A stretch of DNA of 64,000 nucleotides from the NCBI GenBank assembly GCA_046330935.1, contig JAXLRU010000002.1, positions 1,159,388 to 1,223,387 on the forward strand, given 5' to 3'. The number at the start of each line of letters is the position of its first letter. The stretch's first letter is position 1. Below the pieces are notes generated by a model, which worked only from the letters and a program-made list of their open reading frames with translations, did not search any database and had not been told where the DNA came from. Source of the stretch: JAXLRU01 sp046330935. Its GTDB lineage: Bacteria > Actinomycetota > Actinomycetes > Actinomycetales > Kineosporiaceae. The translations under genes were made by a program, and so were the position numbers. Shown piece after piece: positions 59,280 through 64,000 of the stretch.

Positions 59280-59823
59280 GTGGACCTTTCCCATCCCCTG
59301 CTGACGCTCGCGCCGTCCATCGACGGCGCCGTCCTCGAGGTGCTCGCCCGTCGGCGGGAGTCGTTGCAGGTGCGTCAGGTGGCCCGGATGAGCCGGCGGG
59401 GCAGTCACGAGGGGGTCCGACGAGCGCTCGCCCGGTGGGTGGCCGACGGTCTGGTGATGAAGGGGGGCAGGCGCTGGTGCCGGCGCCGACGAGCGGGGCG
59501 TCCTGGTCCTCTGCGACGGTGACGTCCCGCAGCGGTGGGAGGGCCTGCGCGACCGGCTGGAGACGGCGCTCGAAGGCTGGGTGGGCCCGCCCGTCGCCGT
59601 CCTGTGCCGAGCCGAGGCCCAGGTGCGGGCGCTCGTGGTGGGGGACGACCCCGTCGCCGTCGGCTGGCTCACCCGCAGCCGGCCCGTCGGGGGGCCCGCC
59701 CTGCGGGAGGTGATGGGTGCCGATGGCCGTTCGGCCCTGGGGCGGCGCTACATCAGTGAGGTACTGGCGGCGGACTCGTCGGAGCCGACCCGCAGCAACC
59801 TCAGCGCGTTGGCCCTCAGATGA
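59280..59823 (+). pseudogene. HTH/nucleotidyltransferase-like protein, frameshifted
   Basis: GTG 59280 six bases after GAGGAG. The first 60 residues are a winged-helix region (HPLLTLAPSIDGAVLEVLARRRESLQVRQVARMSRRGSHEGVRRALARWVADGLVMK) like that preceding MNT-type nucleotidyltransferase domains. At a run of six G (59461-59466) one base must be skipped. The frame then continues ERGVLVLCDGDVPQRWEGLRDRLETALEGWVGPPVAVLC to 59823. The expected GSxxRG nucleotidyltransferase motif reads CRAEAQVRA, so this half looks inactive. The 3' end overlaps the convergent TetR gene by 76 bases. The frameshift is probably a sequencing error; the motif loss is not. Confidence 0.6.
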
Positions 59824-60344
59824 CGGGCGAGGACGTCGCCCGGCAGGTCGCTGAGGGGCTCGGCCATGCCTGCCTCGAACAATGCCGCCCCGACCATCAC
59901 CGCCACTACCCGGTCGTCGGGCGTGGGGTCGGGCCCCATCAGCAGCCGCTCGATCCGCGCGCTGCCGACCTCCGTGGTCGGGTCGGCGTGGAACAGGTGC
60001 TTGACGAACGGGTCGCCGGCCAGGACCGCCGCGAGCTGCCGGTTCTCCACGACCAGGTCGACGAGCCCGGTGACGAGGACGTCGAGCTGCTCCTCACGCC
60101 GCGGCCTGGCCTCGGCGTCCTCGGTGAGCTGCGTCAGCCGCTGGAGGAGGGGCCTCAGCAGGCCCAGGACGATCTCGTCCTTGGTGCGGTACACGTGGTA
60201 GACCGCCGCCTTTGTCACGCCGAGACGGTCGGCGATCATCTGCAGCGACGTCGCGCTGACCCCGTTCTCGGAGAAGAGCTCGAGGGCCGCGGCGTGCAGC
60301 CGATCCCTCGCACCGCCGCTGCGGCGTCGCGCCGGTTCGCTCAC
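59748..60344 (-). CDS. TetR-family transcriptional regulator of the adjacent MMPL gene
   Basis: 198 residues. The N-terminal HTH is canonical: RDRLHAAALELFSENGVSATSLQMIADRLGVTKAAVYHVYRTKDEIVLGLL. The C-terminal ligand domain is helical and divergent, as is usual. Divergent from the MMPL transporter with two perfect or near-perfect palindromes in the 153-base gap, which are the likely operators. Expected to repress both genes and to release on binding a hydrophobic ligand of the pump. Confidence 0.92.
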   Translation of the reverse strand: MSEPARRRSGGARDRLHAAALELFSENGVSATSLQMIADRLGVTKAAVYHVYRTKDEIVLGLLRPLLQRLTQLTEDAEARPRREEQLDVLVTGLVDLVVENRQLAAVLAGDPFVKHLFHADPTTEVGSARIERLLMGPDPTPDDRVVAVMVGAALFEAGMAEPLSDLPGDVLARHLRANALRLLRVGSDESAASTSLM

Positions 60345-60393
60345 CGCGCACTCCTCCCTCCGGGTGGTCCAGCCGACCGCATTCTCGCTGATG

Positions 60394-60422
60394 TTGCCCT
60401 CAACTAGCCGTTCGGCTAGCTT
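60394..60422 (+). promoter_or_regulatory. Promoter of the MMPL gene
   Basis: TTGCCC (60394-60399), 17 bases, TAGCTT (60417-60422). The first TetR operator covers spacer and -10 element, so binding would block transcription. Confidence 0.5.
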
Positions 60423-60442
60423 CGACAGTAGCCGATCGGCTA
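60404..60442. promoter_or_regulatory. Twin TetR operators
   Basis: CTAGCCG-TT-CGGCTAG (60404-60419) and TAGCCGATCGGCTA (60429-60442) share the half site TAGCCG. Centres are 24 bases apart, just over two helical turns, so both dimers can bind near the same face. Confidence 0.75.
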
Positions 60443-60497
60443 GGTAATGGCGCCGCCGTCGACCTGTCGTCCCTCAGTACGTCGCTGGAGAAGCGCA

Positions 60498-62759
60498 ATG
60501 GCCACCTTTCTGTACCGGCTCGGCCGGGCCTCCTACCGCCGCCGGGGGCGCGTCCTCGCCGCCTGGGCACTGATCGTCGCCCTCGCGGGTCTCGGCGCCG
60601 CCACGCTCGCCGGGACGACGTCGAACACGTTCACCATCCCCGGCGCGGAGTCCCAGAAGGCGCTCGACCTGCTCGGGGAGCGCATGCCCCAGGCGGCGGC
60701 GGACGACGCGACGGCCCGCGTCGTGTTCACCACGACCACGGGTACCCTCACCGACGCAGGCCCGAAGGCGACCATCGCCGCCGCGGTGACCGAGCTCGCG
60801 GCGCTGCCCCGCGTCGTCGCCGCAGTCGACCCGTTCACCCTCAAGACCGTCTCCCCCGACGGCCGCACCGCCTACGCGCAGGTCACCTACGAGGTGCGCC
60901 CCTCCGACATCACCCCCGCCGACCACGACCGGCTGCTCGCCGTCGCCGAGCGCGCCCGAGCGCAGGGGCTCGGCGTCGAGGTCGGCGGCAGCGCCATGCA
61001 GGAGCAGCCGGGCGCCAGCGTCGCCGAGGTGATCGGCATCGCCGTCGCGGCGGTCGTCCTGGTGATCACCTTCGGGGCGCTGGTCGCCGCCGGGCTGCCG
61101 CTGGTCACCGCCATCGTCGGGGTCACCCTGGGGGTGCTCGGCATCCGGATCGGCACGGGCTTCTTCGAGCTCAGCTCGAGCGTGCCCACCCTCGCGCTGA
61201 TGCTCGGCCTGGCCGTCGCCATCGACTACGCGCTGTTCATCGTGTCGCGGTACCGGCACGAGCTGCTCCAGGGCCGTGACGGCGAGGAGGCGGCCGGGCG
61301 CGCTCTCGGCACGGCGGGGTCCGCGGTCGTCTTCGCGGGCCTGACCGTCGTCATCGCGCTGGCGGCGCTCGCCGTCGTCCGGATCCCCTTCCTCACCGCC
61401 ATGGGCCTCGCCGCCGCCGGCACCGTCGCGGGGGCCGTCGTCATCGCCCTCACCCTGCTGCCCGCGCTGCTCGGGTTCGCCGGGGAGAGGGTGCTCGGGC
61501 GCCGCGGCCGCTCCGCCCGCGACACGGAGGCGGACGTCGTCGGCGGCAAGGCGCCAGCGGGGGAGCGCTGGGCCCGCGGGGTGCTCCGGCACCGGGTGGT
61601 CGTGCTGCTGGTGAGCGTCGCGGCGCTGGCCACGCTCGCCCTGCCCGCCTCGTCGCTGCGCCTGGGGCTGCCCTCCGACGGCAACCTCTCGCCCGACACC
61701 ACCCAGCGCAAGGCCTACGACCAGCTCAGCGCGGCGTTCGGCCCCGGGTTCAACGGCCCGCTGCTGGTCGCCGTCGACACCGCGGGCAGCTCCGATGCCA
61801 AGGGCGAGATCGCCGGTGTCGAGTCGGCACTGCAGGGGCTGCCGGGCGTCGTCGCCGTCACGCCCGCCACCCCGAACGCCGCTGGTGACCTCGCGATTCT
61901 CACCGTGGTGCCGGGCACCGGGCCGAGCACGACGGAGACCGAGGACCTCGTCGGCACCCTCCGCGACCGACTCGCCTCCGCCACTCAGGGCTCCGGCGCG
62001 CGCGCCTACGTCACGGGTGAGACGGCCCTGCAGATCGACGTCTCGGAGCAGCTGTCCAAGGCCCTGCTGCCCTACCTCGCCGTCGTCGTGGGGCTGGCGT
62101 TCGTCCTGCTCGTGCTCGTCTTCCGCTCGATCCTCGTGCCGCTGAAGGCGACGCTCGGCTTCCTGCTCAGCGTGGCCGCCGCGTTCGGCGCCGTCGTCGC
62201 CGTGTTCCAGAAGGGCTGGCTGGCCGGCGCGTTCGGGGTCGATGCCACCGGGCCGATCGTCAGCTTCCTGCCGATCTTCCTGATCGGCGTGCTGTTCGGT
62301 CTCGCGATGGACTACGAGGTCTTCCTCGTCACCCGGATGCGGGAGGAGCACGTGCACGGCGCGAGCGCCGACGACGCGATCACCCTCGGGTTCCGGCACG
62401 GCGCCCGGGTCGTCACCGCCGCCGCCGTGATCATGGCGAGCGTCTTCGCGGGGTTCGTGACCGCGCCCGAGCCGATCATCAAGTCGATGGGCTTCGCGCT
62501 GGCCTTCGGCGTCCTGGTCGACGCGTTCGTCGTCCGGATGACGCTGGTGCCCGCCGTGATGTCGCTGCTCGGCGACCGCGCCTGGTGGCTGCCCCGGTGG
62601 CTCGAGCGGGTAATGCCCGACGTCGATGTCGAGGGCGCGTCCCTGGGCCGCCACCTCGAAACCTCGTCGAGTGCGGGCGACGACCCGGTTGCCGGCTCCG
62701 ACCCCGTGGCCGCTGCGCTCAGCGGTGGCGCCCCTCGCGGAGCATCTCCAGCGTCGTGA
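60498..62759 (+). CDS. MMPL family transporter
   Basis: 753 residues, ATG 60498 five bases after GGAGAAG. RND-like architecture: TM1 at about 20-40, an extracellular domain, TM2-6 (VIGIAVAAVVLVITFGALVAAGLPLV, LALMLGLAVAIDYALFIVSRYRHEL), a second extracellular domain, and TM8-12 (FLIGVLFGLAMDYEVFLVTRMREEHVHG). GLAVAIDYALF and GLAMDYEVF carry the Asp-Tyr pairs of proton relay in MmpL proteins. Exports lipids or drugs using proton motive force. Under the TetR gene next door. The 3' end overlaps the convergent YdeI/DUF1905 gene by 41 bases. Confidence 0.93.
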   Translation: MATFLYRLGRASYRRRGRVLAAWALIVALAGLGAATLAGTTSNTFTIPGAESQKALDLLGERMPQAAADDATARVVFTTTTGTLTDAGPKATIAAAVTELAALPRVVAAVDPFTLKTVSPDGRTAYAQVTYEVRPSDITPADHDRLLAVAERARAQGLGVEVGGSAMQEQPGASVAEVIGIAVAAVVLVITFGALVAAGLPLVTAIVGVTLGVLGIRIGTGFFELSSSVPTLALMLGLAVAIDYALFIVSRYRHELLQGRDGEEAAGRALGTAGSAVVFAGLTVVIALAALAVVRIPFLTAMGLAAAGTVAGAVVIALTLLPALLGFAGERVLGRRGRSARDTEADVVGGKAPAGERWARGVLRHRVVVLLVSVAALATLALPASSLRLGLPSDGNLSPDTTQRKAYDQLSAAFGPGFNGPLLVAVDTAGSSDAKGEIAGVESALQGLPGVVAVTPATPNAAGDLAILTVVPGTGPSTTETEDLVGTLRDRLASATQGSGARAYVTGETALQIDVSEQLSKALLPYLAVVVGLAFVLLVLVFRSILVPLKATLGFLLSVAAAFGAVVAVFQKGWLAGAFGVDATGPIVSFLPIFLIGVLFGLAMDYEVFLVTRMREEHVHGASADDAITLGFRHGARVVTAAAVIMASVFAGFVTAPEPIIKSMGFALAFGVLVDAFVVRMTLVPAVMSLLGDRAWWLPRWLERVMPDVDVEGASLGRHLETSSSAGDDPVAGSDPVAAALSGGAPRGASPAS

Positions 62760-63180
62760 CGACGCGGCCGGCGCGGGTCTCGGCCTTCTTCGCCTCGGTG
62801 ATCCACCGCACGAACTCCTTGCGGTGGCTCGGCGCGAGGGCGTCGAAGGCGACCCGCGCCGCGCCACCGGAGGCGGCGTCCTCCTCGAGGGCGCGGCCGA
62901 GGTCCTCGGGCACCTCGACGGTGCGCGGTGCGGTGTCGACCACCAGCTCGACGTCGACGTCCTGGCCCGCGACGACGCCGGCAGCCTCCCGGTGCTCCGC
63001 GGCGAGCGGCACCATCACGCGGCCACCCATGCCGGCCAGCGTGCTGCGGTAGCTGTAGCCCTCGAGGGTCACCACGACGGGGGCCCGCTTGCCCGCCCCC
63101 AGCCCGGTGACCACGTCGTCGGGGACGGGCAGGCCCGTCGCGGTCTTGCCGCCCAGCTCGACGGTCGTCCGGAAGCGCAT
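62719..63180 (-). CDS. YdeI/OmpD-associated, DUF1905 domain protein
   Basis: 153 residues, ATG 63180. The first 95 residues match DUF1905 (MRFRTTVELGGKTATGLPVPDDVVTGLGAGKRAPVVVTLEGYSYRSTLAGMGGRVMVPL, VAGQDVDVELVVDTAPR). The C-terminal helical part (LSPSHRKEFVRWITEAKKAETRAGRVVTTLEMLREG-type) is the YdeI bacteriocin-protection motif; here AFDALAPSHRKEFVRWI. Family function is poorly known, with a reported link to peptide or bacteriocin resistance. Convergent with the MMPL gene, overlapping 41 bases. Confidence 0.88.
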   Translation of the reverse strand: MRFRTTVELGGKTATGLPVPDDVVTGLGAGKRAPVVVTLEGYSYRSTLAGMGGRVMVPLAAEHREAAGVVAGQDVDVELVVDTAPRTVEVPEDLGRALEEDAASGGAARVAFDALAPSHRKEFVRWITEAKKAETRAGRVVTTLEMLREGRHR

Positions 63181-63212
63181 CCCCCCAGCATGCCGCCTCC
63201 GGACCGCCGCCC

Positions 63213-64000
63213 TCAGTTCATCCACACCAGCGTCGAGTGCCAGCCCACCGTCGACGGCCCGGCCAGGGACCACGACAGGGCCTGCGCGTTGTCGTGGTAG
63301 GACGGGTCGACGGTGTCGGGCAGGTCGGCACGGGCCCGCACGGCGTTCCAGACGGAGTCGTAGAAGCCCTCCATGAACGTGGAACCCGCCGTGTCGGGGA
63401 CGAGCTGCATCTGGCTGGTCTCGCCCGTGCACCACGTGCTGCCGCCCGGTCCCGCGGCCCCCCAGCCGGTGTCGCTGGTCTCCACGTAGCAGTCGTGGGC
63501 GCGGCTCAGCCGCAGCCGGTGCGGCCCGCTCGCGGACGTGACCGTCGCCGTCGTCGACCAGGTCGGCGCGCCCTCCACCCACCGGTCGGTCTGGGTCAGG
63601 CGCACGCCGGTATCGCCCGCGTCGACCACCGTCGTGATCACGTAGGGGTCGCCCGCGGTGCCGGCACCGGTGCGGGTCTGCGAGACCGGGTCCCACAGGG
63701 CGTTGTCCTCCGGCCCCGCCGGCAGGTAGCCGGGACCGAACAACCGGTCGTCGACCTGCAGGAAGGTGCCGCAGGCGGTGTCGCCGTAGTACAGGGCCGG
63801 GTGGTCGTCGAACGCCGCGACCTCGGCGGTGCAGGTGAGGTCGCCCAGGACGTCGACCCGCGTCACCGTCGGGCCCGAGGACGCGGGGTTGATCCGGATC
63901 GTCACGAACCCGAAGCCGGTGCGGCCCGCCGAGTCGCGCACCTGCACCTCCACCTCGGTGAGGGCCGCGGTGGTCGGCGTCCCGGACAGGACACCCGAGC
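63213..64000 (-). CDS. C-terminal part of a large secreted protein (N-terminus outside window)
   Basis: At least 262 residues, open to the right edge. The first visible part, SGVLSGTPTTAALTEVEVQVRDSAG, is the end of a putative Ig-like (He_PIG) domain. The next 230 residues form a beta-rich domain (RVDVLGDLTCTAEVAAFDDHPALYYGDTACGTFLQVDDRLFGPGYLPAG, RTGAGTAGDPYVITTVVDAGDTGVRLTQTDRW, TWCTGETSQMQLVP) seen at the C-terminus of actinobacterial surface proteins; paired Cys suggest disulfides. No sorting signal at the end. Function unknown. Confidence 0.75.
   Translation of the reverse strand, partial: SGVLSGTPTTAALTEVEVQVRDSAGRTGFGFVTIRINPASSGPTVTRVDVLGDLTCTAEVAAFDDHPALYYGDTACGTFLQVDDRLFGPGYLPAGPEDNALWDPVSQTRTGAGTAGDPYVITTVVDAGDTGVRLTQTDRWVEGAPTWSTTATVTSASGPHRLRLSRAHDCYVETSDTGWGAAGPGGSTWCTGETSQMQLVPDTAGSTFMEGFYDSVWNAVRARADLPDTVDPSYHDNAQALSWSLAGPSTVGWHSTLVWMN

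Noticed and set aside
59008..59304. Small plus-strand ORF MSHQRDKTQKEKACSPG...
   Set aside because: It begins in the palindrome, and a mirror ORF with the same DKTQKEKA text exists on the other strand, so it is a symmetry artefact.

Overview
The window comes from a very GC-rich Gram-positive actinomycete. The evidence is strong G/C bias at third codon positions, GTG/TTG starts, GTGA stop/start overlaps, a conservon (nitrate/nitrite-sensing kinase, roadblock, DUF742, GTPase), and many secreted proteins with Ala-rich signal peptides. Candidate FliA/WhiG-type promoters and a c-di-GMP riboswitch suggest, but do not prove, a motile or surface-switching genus, perhaps near Kineosporiales/Kineococcus. 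No rRNA, tRNA, CRISPR array, phage or insertion sequence was recognised.

Layout. 1-1.8 kb: ABC-2 exporter pair, running off the left edge. 2-9.6 kb: secreted SGNH esterase, quinone oxidoreductase, three tandem copies of a secreted CBM-like protein plus a leftover signal-peptide ORF, then an ion permease with a MobA-like protein. 9.9-18.9 kb: complete conservon followed by two paralogous solute-binding proteins without a transporter. 19-24 kb: YjbQ, then a B12 salvage unit (cobalamin riboswitch, BtuF, BtuC, BtuD, CbiZ). 24-33 kb: GAF protein, two oxidoreductases, a 1,351-residue WD40-KAP NTPase, DUF3592 protein, M48 protease. 33-42 kb: Nudix protein, GH12 endoglucanase, CYTH-CHAD protein, DoxX-like membrane protein, spore-photoproduct-lyase-like enzyme, IlvD. 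42-48 kb: SNF2 helicase diverging from a CHAD-ParA operon. 48-57 kb: subtilase with Trp-rich tail, c-di-GMP riboswitch with RTX protein, fused ABC exporter, lower-GC secreted protein. 57-64 kb: cyclase with two CrcB fluoride channels, a broken HTH protein, a TetR/MMPL pair, a YdeI/DUF1905 protein and the C-terminus of a large secreted protein.

How the genes work together. A secreted carbohydrate theme (SGNH esterase, GH12, CBM-like paralogues) is tied together by LacI-type dyads (TGTGA-N4-TCACA) upstream of three members and by a shared Lys-rich CX9C tail on the esterase and the endoglucanase. The B12 unit imports and remodels corrinoids. CHAD next to ParA suggests positioning of polyphosphate bodies. 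The c-di-GMP riboswitch places the RTX protein under motile/sessile control. TetR sits between its own operators and an MMPL pump.

Quality warning. Five genes (near 7.9, 20.3, 31, 32.6 and 59.5 kb) are broken by one-base indels, mostly in G or C runs, while the surrounding protein is well conserved. These look more like sequencing or assembly errors than real decay.
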